This document shows, in pieces, positions 33,288 through 41,248 of a stretch of DNA of 64,000 nucleotides. The stretch covers positions 186,001 to 250,000 of the forward strand of contig CAUBIC010000001.1 of the NCBI GenBank assembly GCA_958435945.1. Reading direction: 5' to 3'. Below the pieces are notes generated by a model. That model had not been told where the DNA came from. It did not search any database and saw only the letters and a program-made list of their open reading frames with translations. The position numbers were made by a program, and so were the translations under genes. Source of the DNA: an uncultured Collinsella sp. (GTDB lineage Bacteria > Actinomycetota > Coriobacteriia > Coriobacteriales > Coriobacteriaceae). Position 1 is the stretch's first letter; each line of letters starts with the position of its first letter.

Positions 33288-33413
33288 ATGACCGATCTGA
33301 TTGATTTTGTGAGACTTCTGACCGCTTTGGTCTCGTTCTTCACAGCGCTCGTCGGGCTTTCCGAGGCACTCAAGCAACGTTCGAAGCAACGTAAAAGGGG
33401 TCGCCGCCGCTAA
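33288..33413 (+). CDS. Small membrane peptide, candidate type I (holin-like) toxin
   Basis: A 41-residue peptide: MTDLIDFVRLLTALV, a hydrophobic segment through about residue 28, then a basic tail (KQRSKQRKRGRRR). Length, single helix and basic end match Hol-Tox/TxpA-like type I toxins. The leader GGGAGGTGATGCCC-ATG is the same style as in those genes. The ribosome site GGGAGGTG can pair with CCTCCATC just upstream, so translation may be blocked. An opposing promoter lies 69-97 bases beyond the stop and would produce an antisense RNA over the 3' half. The unit is bounded by two TGTGAC-arm foldbacks. Toxicity is inferred and has not been shown. Confidence 0.6.
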   Translation: MTDLIDFVRLLTALVSFFTALVGLSEALKQRSKQRKRGRRR

Positions 33414-33427
33414 GGCGTTGACCCCTT
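33395..33427. terminator. Hairpin over the stop codon of the small peptide gene
   Basis: AAGGGGTC (33395-33402) pairs with GACCCCTT (33420-33427), with GCC/GGC inside. It could end the toxin mRNA or the opposing antisense RNA, although there is no clear T-run. Confidence 0.5.
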
Positions 33428-33481
33428 AATCCAAGCAACGGCGCTGCCCAGCTTTCCAGAACTTGGGCTGCCGTCGACACT

Positions 33482-33510
33482 ATTCTACCCACGAATGACA
33501 TTTTGGACAA
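33482..33510 (-). promoter_or_regulatory. Candidate antisense-RNA promoter opposing the small toxin-like ORF
   Basis: On the minus strand TTGTCC (33505-33510), 17 bases, then TAGAAT (33482-33487). Transcription would start near 33475 and run leftward through the hairpin and the 3' half of the small ORF, as an antitoxin RNA would. Confidence 0.5.
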
Positions 33511-33564
33511 TCGGTAATGCCGCTCTAAAAGCCTGGCACAACCGGCACAACCTAGGCGGTCGCT

Positions 33565-33599
33565 GGATGTGATAAAGAGGCTGCCCCTTTGTCACATCC
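33565..33599 (-). repeat. Foldback element, TGTGAC arms (minus orientation)
   Basis: GGATGTGATAAAGAGG (33565-33580) pairs with CCCCTTTGTCACATCC (33584-33599), with two weak positions. On the minus strand it reads TGTGACAAAGGGGCAG, close to the element at 33134. The pair brackets the toxin-like unit in opposite orientation. Confidence 0.8.
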
Positions 33600-33688
33600 C
33601 AAATATTGCCTTTACGTGTTGATGCACACGGTGTGCAATAATACTCGCACTGTGCAATAGCGCACAGGCTGAGTAACAAGGAGGACGC

Positions 33689-34399
33689 TTGTCCCAGCTC
33701 GAGAAATGCGATCGCCGGTCCCTTCGCTCGCAGCGTGCCCTTCGCCAGGCGCTTGCCAGCGAGCTTGCCGAAAGCGGCGACCTTTCGCGCATTAACGTCG
33801 CGTCGCTCACCGAGCGCGCCGGTCTTACACGCCGCACGTTCTATTCGCACTACCGCGATATCCCCGACTTTATCAGCCAGATTGAGGACGGCCTGCTTGC
33901 CGAGATTCGCGAGCGGGTGGAGCTTATCACCGCAGCTCAATTACCCGATCTTTACCGCAATATCGACGAGCTCGAGCCGGCACCCGGTTCGGTTGAGCTG
34001 CTTCGCTATCTTGCGGCTAATCGCGACCTTATCGGGGCCCTGCTGGGCCCGGGCGGCGACCCCGCCTTTATTAAAAAGATCATCGATACCGCACGCGAGG
34101 CCGTGGTGCCGCGTGCACAGACGGGCATTTTGGGCTTGGCGCTGGGCACCTTCTTTGACTACTACGTCACCTATGTCGTGAGTGCCGAGGTCGGCATGAT
34201 CCAACGTTGGTTTGAGCGTGACCTTTCTGAATCGCCCGAGACCATGGCGCGCATTATGACGGTCATCGCCTTTGTGCGCCCCGGCGACCTGTATGGCCAA
34301 CCCATCGATATCAACGTGCCGGAATACGGCATGAAGCTATTGAATTTGCAGCTCGAGGACGCGGTCGACAGCACCGCAACCGTCGAGTCCAACAACTAA
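33689..34399 (+). CDS. TetR/AcrR-family transcriptional regulator
   Basis: A 236-residue regulator. The N-terminal HTH reads LRQALASELAESGDLSRINV, then ASLTERAGLTRRTFYSHYRDIPDF, the TetR pattern. The C-terminal ligand-binding part is helical and resembles the TetR_C_7/DhaS-like group. Start TTG at 33689 is preceded by CAAGGAGGA; no better ATG fits. The stop lies 11 bases before the giant activase gene, so the regulator probably controls its own operon (inference). No operator palindrome stands out. Confidence 0.88.
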   Translation: MSQLEKCDRRSLRSQRALRQALASELAESGDLSRINVASLTERAGLTRRTFYSHYRDIPDFISQIEDGLLAEIRERVELITAAQLPDLYRNIDELEPAPGSVELLRYLAANRDLIGALLGPGGDPAFIKKIIDTAREAVVPRAQTGILGLALGTFFDYYVTYVVSAEVGMIQRWFERDLSESPETMARIMTVIAFVRPGDLYGQPIDINVPEYGMKLLNLQLEDAVDSTATVESNN

Positions 34400-34410
34400 G
34401 AGGAGAGACA

Positions 34411-37400
34411 ATGAGCAAACTCGTCGAGGGCATTAAAGACCGTGTGGTCGCTGCCGCACGCGAGGCTGCGCCCGCCGTGGTGGACGCCGCGCAGAAGGCC
34501 GCGACCGCGGCTGCCGAGAAAGTTGCCGAGGCAGTTGCCGATGCCAAGAACGTGGCAGGGGAGACGTCCGTCGTCAGCGAGCCCGCCACCGCCGCTGCGC
34601 CCGTAGCCGCCGCCCAGGCCCCCGAGGGCGCAATCTTCAACCCCGAGGCCGCCCGCGGCAACCTGCACCTGGGCATCGACGTGGGTTCCACCACCGTTAA
34701 GCTCGCTGTGCTCAACGACGACAACCAGATCGTCTACGCCAAGTACCAGCGCCATCACACCGACGTCCGTGCCTGCGCTCGCGACCTGTTCGAGGGTGCT
34801 GCGACCGTGCTGCCGACGGCCCAGATGACCTGCGCCATCACCGGTTCGGGCGGTCTACTGCTGTCCCAGTGGCTCGACCTGGAGTTTGTCCAGGAGGTCA
34901 TCGCCAGCAAGCGTGCCGTCGAGACCCTCATCCCGGCCACCGATGTCGCCATCGAGCTGGGCGGCGAGGACGCCAAGATCATCTACTTCGACAACGGCAT
35001 CGAGCAGCGCATGAACGGCACCTGCGCCGGCGGTACGGGCGCGTTCATCGACCAGATGGCAACCCTGCTGCACACCGACGCGAGCGGCCTCAACGAGCTC
35101 GCGGCCAACGCCACCACCATCTATCCCATCGCCAGCCGCTGCGGCGTTTTTGCCAAGACCGACGTGCAGCCGCTACTCAACGAAGGCGCCCGCCCCGAGG
35201 ACGTGGCCGCCTCCATCTTCCAGGCTGTCGTGACCCAGACCATCTCGGGTCTGGCGTGCGGCCGTCCCATCCGCGGCAACGTCGCCTTCCTGGGCGGCCC
35301 GCTGCAGTACCTCTCCGAGCTGCGCCACCGCTTCTACCTCACGCTCAACCTGGACGAGGAGCACCGTATCGTGCCCCAAAACGCCCACCTGTTTGTGGCG
35401 AGCGGCGCCGCCATGGCGCACGAGTCCAATAAGCTCAGCACGTTCCCGCAGCTCATCGAGGCCATCGATGCCCTGGGCGACACACAGGGTGCCGAGGTCG
35501 AGCGCCTGGATCCGCTCTTTGCCACCGACGAGGACTTTGCCGAGTTCAAAACCCGCCACGACCAGGAAGTCGTCCCCAAGGGCAAGCTCGAAGGCTACAC
35601 CGGCCGCGTGTTCATTGGCATCGACGCCGGCTCCACCACCATGAAGGCCGCGCTCGTGGGCGAGGACGGCCAGCTGTTGCACACCTGGTACGGCAACAAC
35701 AACGGCGACATCCTGGGCACGGCCAAGGTCATCATGGCCGATTTCTACAACCACATCCCCGCCGGCTGCACCATCGGCCACGTGACCACCACGGGCTACG
35801 GCGAGGCGCTGCTCATCGAGGCCCTCAAAGCCGATTCCGGCGAGATCGAGACCGTTGCGCACCTGCGCGGCGCCAAAGCATTCCTGCCCGGCGTCGAGTT
35901 CATTCTGGACATCGGCGGTCAGGACATGAAGTGCCTGCGCGTCAAGGACGGCGTTATCGAGCACATCATGCTCAACGAGGCCTGTTCGTCGGGCTGCGGT
36001 AGCTTTATCGAGAGCTTCGCCGTCTCTATGAACATGGACGTGCGCGCGTTCGCCGATGCCGCCATCCATGCCAAGGCTCCGGTCGACCTGGGCAGTCGCT
36101 GCACGGTCTTTATGAACTCGCGCGTCAAGCAGGCGCAAAAGGAAGGCGCCACGGTGGGCGACATCGCGGCCGGCCTGTCCTATTCCGTCATCAAGAACGC
36201 TCTGTTCAAGGTCATTAAGCTGCGTGACCCCAAGGAGATCGGCAGCCAGGTGATCGTTCAGGGCGGCACCTTTATGTCCGATGCCACGCTACGTGCGTTT
36301 GAGCAGCTCACTGGCGTTCACGCCGTGCGTCCCGACATCGCCGGCTGCATGGGCGCCTTTGGTGCGGCCCTGCTCGCCCGCGATCGCGCCGGCGCCGACG
36401 GCACTTCGACCATCCTTTCGGCCGAGGACATCGCGCACCTCACCGTGACGCAAAAACACGTCCGCTGCGGCCGTTGCTCCAACAACTGCCAGCTTACCGT
36501 CAACGACTTTGGCGGCGGCAGGCGCTTCATTACCGGTAACCGCTGCGAGAAGGGCGCCGGCCACAAAAAGCAGAAGACCGAGGCCCCCAACCTCTTCAAA
36601 AAGAAAAACGAGCTGCTGTTTAACCGCGAGGTGCTGAGTCCCGACGAGGCCCCGCGCGGCACCGTCGGCATCCCGCGCGCACTCAACATGTACGAGAACT
36701 ACCCCTTCTGGCACGCGTTCTTTACACGCCTGGGCTTTAGCGTGCAGCTGTCCGACCAGTCGAGCAAGAAGACCTACCAGGCGGGCATCGAGTCCATGCC
36801 GTCCGAGAGCGTGTGCTACCCGGCAAAGATGAGCCACGGCCATGTGATGAACCTTATCGACCGCGATGTCGACTTCATTTGGATGCCGTGCGTGCGCTGG
36901 GAGCGCAAGGAGGATCCGACCGCCGGCAACTGCTACAACTGCCCCATCGTCATGAGCTACCCCACGGCGTTGGCGCTCAATATCGACGAGATCCGCGAGC
37001 AGAACATCGAGTTCCTGTATCCGTTTGTGCCCTATCACGATAAGACCGAGCTCAAGCGCCGTCTGTACCAGGTGCTCGCCGTCGACCGTGTGGCCGATGC
37101 GCAAGCCGGTCGCGGTCGCGTGCGCGGTCCCAAGATCACGCGCTCCGAGGTCGATGCTGCCGTCAACGCTGCCTTTGAGGCCGATGCGCGTTTCCACGAG
37201 GACATCCAGACTATGGGCGAGGAGGCTCTTAAGTGGGTCGAGGACCACGGCGGCCACGGCATCGTACTCGCCGGCCGCCCCTACCATAACGACCCCGAGA
37301 TCAACCACGCCCTGCCCGAGCTTATCTCGAGCTTTGGCTTTGCGGTCTTTACCGAGGATTCGCTTGCGCACCTGGTGAAGCCCGAGCGTCCCATCCGCGT

Positions 37401-39192
37401 CGTCGACCAGTGGATGTACCACAGCCGCCTGTACGCCGTCGCCCGTTTTGTGACGATGCGCAACGACCTGGACCTGATTCAGCTCAACTCCTTCGGCTGC
37501 GGTTTGGACGCCCTGACCACCGACCAGGTGCAGGAGATCCTGGAGGCCAGCGGTAAGATCTACACCGTGCTCAAGATCGACGAGGTGTCCAACCTGGGCG
37601 CCGCGCGTATCCGTATTCGCTCGCTCATGGCAGCGCTCAAGGACCAGGAGGCCGAGCGCCTGGCCGATGCCACGGCCGCGGGCGAGGCCTACGAGCAGGG
37701 CGACGCCGCGCCGGTGGCGCCCTCCACGGATGCCCCCGCGTTCGCGAGCCGCAAGTACACGTTTGAGGCGCAGCGCGAGAGTGCTTCGACCGCGTGGCCC
37801 AAGGTGCCCTTTACCGAGCAGATGCGCGAGGAGGGCTACACCATCCTGTGCCCGCAGATGGCGCCGATCCACTTTGATCTGGTCAAAGAGGTGTTCCGTG
37901 GTGCCGGCTACAACTTGGAGCTGCTGCCCTCGACTGACCACGATGCCGTCGAGGCCGGCCTGCGCTACGTGAACAACGACATCTGCTATCCGTCGATCCT
38001 GGTGACGGGCCAGATCATGGAGGCGATCGAGAGCGGTCGATACGACCTGTCCAAGACGGCCGTGGTTATCAGCCAGACCGGCGGCGGTTGCCGTGCCACC
38101 AACTACATCGCGCTCATCCGCAAGGCCCTGCGCGAGAGCGGCCACCCCGAGATTCCGGTGATCTCGCTTTCGGCCGTGGCGCTCGGCGAGGACAACCCCG
38201 GCTTTAAGATTACGCCGGCGCTGCTTAAGCAGGCCGTGTACGCGGTGCTCTTTGGCGACGTGATGATGCAGATGCTCTACCGCTGCCGTCCGTACGAGGC
38301 CACGCCCGGTGCCGCCAACGCGCTCTACGAGGAGTATATGGCGCGCGCTCGCAAGTTGGCGCCCAAGTTCAACCGCCACAACTACACCAAGCTGTGCCGC
38401 GAGGCCATCCACGCGTTCGACACCATGCCGCTCGTGGGCGAGGGCACCAAGCCGCGCGTGGGCGTGGTCGGCGAGATCCTGGTCAAGTTCCACCCTACGG
38501 CCAACAACCACGTGGTCGATGTCATCGAGCGTGAGGGCTGCGAGGCCGTAGTACCGGGCCTGCTCGACTTCTTCCTGTACTCCATGAGCAACGCCGAGCT
38601 GCAGAAGGACGAGTTGGGAAGCTCTGCCACTACGCGCGCTGGTATGCAGGCGCTCATTAAGCTGGTGGACTGGATGCGCACGCCGGTGGAAGAGATGCTC
38701 GAAAAGTCCCGCCGCTTTGAGGCGCCCGAGCGCATCGGCACCATGGCCGACAAGGCCCGCACGGTGCTTTCGGTGTGCAACAACATGGGCGAGGGCTGGC
38801 TGCTCACGGCCGAGATGCTCGACCTAATCGACCATGGCGCGCCCAACATCATCTGCACGCAGCCCTTCGCGTGCCTGCCCAATCACGTAGTGGGCAAGGC
38901 CGTGATCAAGGAGCTGCGCCGTCAGCATCCCGAGAGCAACATCGTTGCGGTGGACTACGACCCCGGTGCATCTGAGGTCAACCAGCTCAACCGCATTAAG
39001 CTCATGATCAGCGTGGCAAAGGAGAACATGCGCGCTGGCAAGGGCTTTAAGCTCGAGAAGGTGGCGCCGCTCGCGATGGACGAGGTCACCGGCCAGATGC
39101 GTGCCCACGACGGCTGTGCGAGCTGCGGATCTGCCAGTGAGGAGGCCGTTGCATCGGTCGCTAAGCGCCTGGGGCGCGGCATTAAGAAGTAG
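34411..39192 (+). CDS. 2-hydroxyacyl-CoA dehydratase activase / BcrA-BadF-type ATPase fusion
   Basis: A 1593-residue multidomain protein. Residues 1-75 form an Ala/Glu/Lys-rich amphipathic stretch not typical of the family. Two ASKHA ATPase domains follow: LGIDVGSTTVKLAVL with NGTCAGGTGAFIDQMA, then FIGIDAGSTTMKAALV with NEACSSGCGSFIESFA, whose cysteines would hold a 4Fe-4S cluster between subunits. Next is a DUF2229 part (VRCGRCSNNCQLTV, GNRCEKGAG, GIPRALNMYENYPFW) and HgdB-like domains (LAGRPYHNDPEINHA, VNNDICYPSILVTGQ, ISQTGGGCRATNYI). Homologues activate or replace acyl-CoA dehydratases by ATP-driven electron transfer; the substrate is unknown. It follows the TetR gene and ends at a strong terminator. 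Confidence 0.92.
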   Translation: MSKLVEGIKDRVVAAAREAAPAVVDAAQKAATAAAEKVAEAVADAKNVAGETSVVSEPATAAAPVAAAQAPEGAIFNPEAARGNLHLGIDVGSTTVKLAVLNDDNQIVYAKYQRHHTDVRACARDLFEGAATVLPTAQMTCAITGSGGLLLSQWLDLEFVQEVIASKRAVETLIPATDVAIELGGEDAKIIYFDNGIEQRMNGTCAGGTGAFIDQMATLLHTDASGLNELAANATTIYPIASRCGVFAKTDVQPLLNEGARPEDVAASIFQAVVTQTISGLACGRPIRGNVAFLGGPLQYLSELRHRFYLTLNLDEEHRIVPQNAHLFVASGAAMAHESNKLSTFPQLIEAIDALGDTQGAEVERLDPLFATDEDFAEFKTRHDQEVVPKGKLEGYTGRVFIGIDAGSTTMKAALVGEDGQLLHTWYGNNNGDILGTAKVIMADFYNHIPAGCTIGHVTTTGYGEALLIEALKADSGEIETVAHLRGAKAFLPGVEFILDIGGQDMKCLRVKDGVIEHIMLNEACSSGCGSFIESFAVSMNMDVRAFADAAIHAKAPVDLGSRCTVFMNSRVKQAQKEGATVGDIAAGLSYSVIKNALFKVIKLRDPKEIGSQVIVQGGTFMSDATLRAFEQLTGVHAVRPDIAGCMGAFGAALLARDRAGADGTSTILSAEDIAHLTVTQKHVRCGRCSNNCQLTVNDFGGGRRFITGNRCEKGAGHKKQKTEAPNLFKKKNELLFNREVLSPDEAPRGTVGIPRALNMYENYPFWHAFFTRLGFSVQLSDQSSKKTYQAGIESMPSESVCYPAKMSHGHVMNLIDRDVDFIWMPCVRWERKEDPTAGNCYNCPIVMSYPTALALNIDEIREQNIEFLYPFVPYHDKTELKRRLYQVLAVDRVADAQAGRGRVRGPKITRSEVDAAVNAAFEADARFHEDIQTMGEEALKWVEDHGGHGIVLAGRPYHNDPEINHALPELISSFGFAVFTEDSLAHLVKPERPIRVVDQWMYHSRLYAVARFVTMRNDLDLIQLNSFGCGLDALTTDQVQEILEASGKIYTVLKIDEVSNLGAARIRIRSLMAALKDQEAERLADATAAGEAYEQGDAAPVAPSTDAPAFASRKYTFEAQRESASTAWPKVPFTEQMREEGYTILCPQMAPIHFDLVKEVFRGAGYNLELLPSTDHDAVEAGLRYVNNDICYPSILVTGQIMEAIESGRYDLSKTAVVISQTGGGCRATNYIALIRKALRESGHPEIPVISLSAVALGEDNPGFKITPALLKQAVYAVLFGDVMMQMLYRCRPYEATPGAANALYEEYMARARKLAPKFNRHNYTKLCREAIHAFDTMPLVGEGTKPRVGVVGEILVKFHPTANNHVVDVIEREGCEAVVPGLLDFFLYSMSNAELQKDELGSSATTRAGMQALIKLVDWMRTPVEEMLEKSRRFEAPERIGTMADKARTVLSVCNNMGEGWLLTAEMLDLIDHGAPNIICTQPFACLPNHVVGKAVIKELRRQHPESNIVAVDYDPGASEVNQLNRIKLMISVAKENMRAGKGFKLEKVAPLAMDEVTGQMRAHDGCASCGSASEEAVASVAKRLGRGIKK

Positions 39193-39220
39193 CTGGTCTG
39201 CTATGGGCTAGATATGAGAC

Positions 39221-39257
39221 AAACGGGTGGTAGCCGTAGCGGCTACCACCCGTTTTT
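39221..39257 (+). terminator. Terminator after the activase gene
   Basis: AAACGGGTGGTAGCC (39221-39235) pairs with GGCTACCACCCGTTT, followed by TTT; a 15-bp stem with loop GTAGC. Confidence 0.93.
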
Positions 39258-39278
39258 GCTGGACATATGTTGCGCAAA

Positions 39279-39787
39279 TGACCTTGCTACAGCCTTCCGT
39301 GGGCTTGCCCGATTTTTGGGCCGGTTCGGGCTTTGAGGAAAAGCTGCTGCAAGCTCAGGGCGATTTTTCGCTCAACGCGGGCCAGCACAGCGTGACCTAT
39401 CTGCCAAACGACGAGACGACCGCGACTGGTCGCTACCAGGTGCTGCTATACGACAACAACTTTGGTGCGGCCGAAAGCTATCCCAAGTTCGACTGGGGCC
39501 AGCTGGGCGCCGCGGTGGTGACCGACTACAGCAAGGGCACGCATTCGTTTGGGCGCATCTTTACGGTGGACGAGACCGCGCGTGCCTACGAGCTCGAGGA
39601 CCAGATCGCAGTGCCGTTCTCGAGCTACGTAAGTAGTGCACAGCGCGTCGGCGATTCGAATAGTATGCTCGTGGCATCGGGCCAGGCCAAGACCTTTACT
39701 GAGTACGATCGCTATGGACTGCCCATCGCCACCTACGAGATGGAAGCCGAGAAGTACATCTACCGCGTGTACAAGTACGAGCTGTAG
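39279..39787 (+). pseudogene. C-terminal remnant of an arylsulfate sulfotransferase-like protein
   Basis: The encoded 170 residues resemble the last part of ASST-type beta-propeller sulfotransferases: LNAGQHSVTYLPNDE, YQVLLYDNNFG, ARAYELEDQIAVPFSSYVSSAQRVGDSNSMLVASGQAKTF (split motifs) and YRVYKYEL. Full-length enzymes have about 550-600 residues and a signal peptide; neither is present. The ORF begins directly after the upstream terminator, with no ribosome site and no clear start. I therefore read it as a 5'-truncated relic. A short stand-alone protein cannot be excluded. Confidence 0.6.
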
Positions 39788-39801
39788 CGCTGCGCTCCGC
39801 A

Positions 39802-40941
39802 TCACTTTACGTCAAATTCCACGCGATCGAGTTCGGGTACGTTGAGGTCTATGAGCTTGCGGGCGACGTGGCGGTCGTGCGCCCCGAGCACCTCGCCTGT
39901 CGTCACATGGGCGACAATCTCGCGCTCGACGATGCCCTCCTCGTCCCCTTCGGTAGCCGAGGTCTCGACGGCGACGGTGTAATCCTTAAAGCCTGGCAGC
40001 ACCGCGGCAAGCTCGCGCGTGGTCTCGGTGACGCCGTAGCCGTCCTGCACGCCGGCCTGCGCCGATCCAATGGAGCCTGCGGTCATAACGATGCAGGGGA
40101 TGGCAAAGATGACCGTTCCCACGATGATGCGGCGGCGCACTTTGCGTGACAGCTCGTTGACCTCGGCGTTTTCCTCGGCGGTCACAATACCGTCGCCGTT
40201 CAGGTCGCGCTTGAGCGGCACGCGCAAAAGAAGCAGCACGGCTTCGGCGGCCAGTGCGATAAAGACGACGTTGATGCCAAACTCGTAAAGCGCTGAGAGA
40301 AATAGCGACCCGCTTGCGATGGCGATGCCGTAGCCCGCCGCGCACAGGGGCGGCATGAGCGCGGTCGCCACGGCCACGCCGGCGATGAGCGTGGCGGGTT
40401 CCTGGTCGCGCGAGTTGCCCAGCCCGCCTGCAAAGCCGCCTGCGAGTGCGACGGTAAGGTCCCATACGGTGGGCGTCGAGTTGTCGATAATGGCGGCCGT
40501 GGTGGTGCCAAGGGGCGAGAGCTTAAAGTACAACGTGGACGTGAACAGGCAAAAGGCCATTTGCAGCGCAAGGCTGGCGACGGCTTCGACGGTAATCTCG
40601 CGGTCGAGCGTGGCGATGCCGTATGCCATGGCAAGGACCGAGCCCATGAGCGGGCAGATGAGCATGGCGCCCACGATGGCAATGTCCGAATCGATATCGA
40701 GGCCGATGCTTGCGATGAGCATGGCGATGATGAGGATACACAGGTGAGAGCCAGTCAGACGCGCCCCGTTTACAAAACGCTTGCGGATCACGTGATAGGG
40801 CGCGCGTCCCTCGCGAATGTTGAACGCGCGCTTTAAAAAGCGACCAGCCTGCTCGGCAGCCTCACTATGGGCAGGGCGGATGCCGTGGCGCCGGTGATGG
40901 CGTTCGCGTAGTCGCTTGATCTGTTGTTTGTCGAGTTCCAT
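39802..40941 (-). CDS. DUF389 family membrane protein with EF-hand-like loop
   Basis: A 379-residue polytopic protein of the DUF389 family. Core motifs are visible: IASIGLDIDSDIAIVGAMLI, CPLMGSVLAMAYGIA, DREITVEAVASLA, and the AGGFAGGLGNSRDQEPATLIAGVAVATALMPPLCAAGYGIA stretch, spread over about six helices. Between helices there is a soluble segment KRDLNGDGIVTAEEN, which matches the EF-hand calcium-loop spacing (DxNxDGxxxxxE). I chose ATG at 40941 (GAGGTGGAC upstream) over an upstream ATG at 41088, because the charged N-terminus MELDKQQIKRL fits the family. The function is unknown; homologues are linked to ion or stress responses. Confidence 0.88.
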   Translation of the reverse strand: MELDKQQIKRLRERHHRRHGIRPAHSEAAEQAGRFLKRAFNIREGRAPYHVIRKRFVNGARLTGSHLCILIIAMLIASIGLDIDSDIAIVGAMLICPLMGSVLAMAYGIATLDREITVEAVASLALQMAFCLFTSTLYFKLSPLGTTTAAIIDNSTPTVWDLTVALAGGFAGGLGNSRDQEPATLIAGVAVATALMPPLCAAGYGIAIASGSLFLSALYEFGINVVFIALAAEAVLLLLRVPLKRDLNGDGIVTAEENAEVNELSRKVRRRIIVGTVIFAIPCIVMTAGSIGSAQAGVQDGYGVTETTRELAAVLPGFKDYTVAVETSATEGDEEGIVEREIVAHVTTGEVLGAHDRHVARKLIDLNVPELDRVEFDVK

Positions 40942-41248
40942 GTCCACCTCGTTCCAGCGCGGTCCGCGCAACGCGCCCGTTGTCCTAACTCTACACCGTG
41001 GCGGGCGGGGTGTCTGTTGGATGCGGAATCCGATAGGGCGGATGACGTGGGAGCAAATGCAAATCACAGGCTCAATTCGATCCCGCAAGAATATGATGCA
41101 CCAGCTCCTACATATGTGACGAAATTGTGAAGCACGAGAGCGTGAATTTCAAAAAATACGCTGGTCGCCAATGTTGCGCAACAGAATTCAAAAATCGACA
41201 GCTACCGTTTGATACGTATGGATACATCCGTGTCAAAGGGAGAAAGCC

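Noticed and set aside
36289..38511. A 740-codon minus-strand frame opposite the activase gene
   Set aside because: It is produced by GC-rich third positions of the real gene. There are no motifs and no ribosome site.
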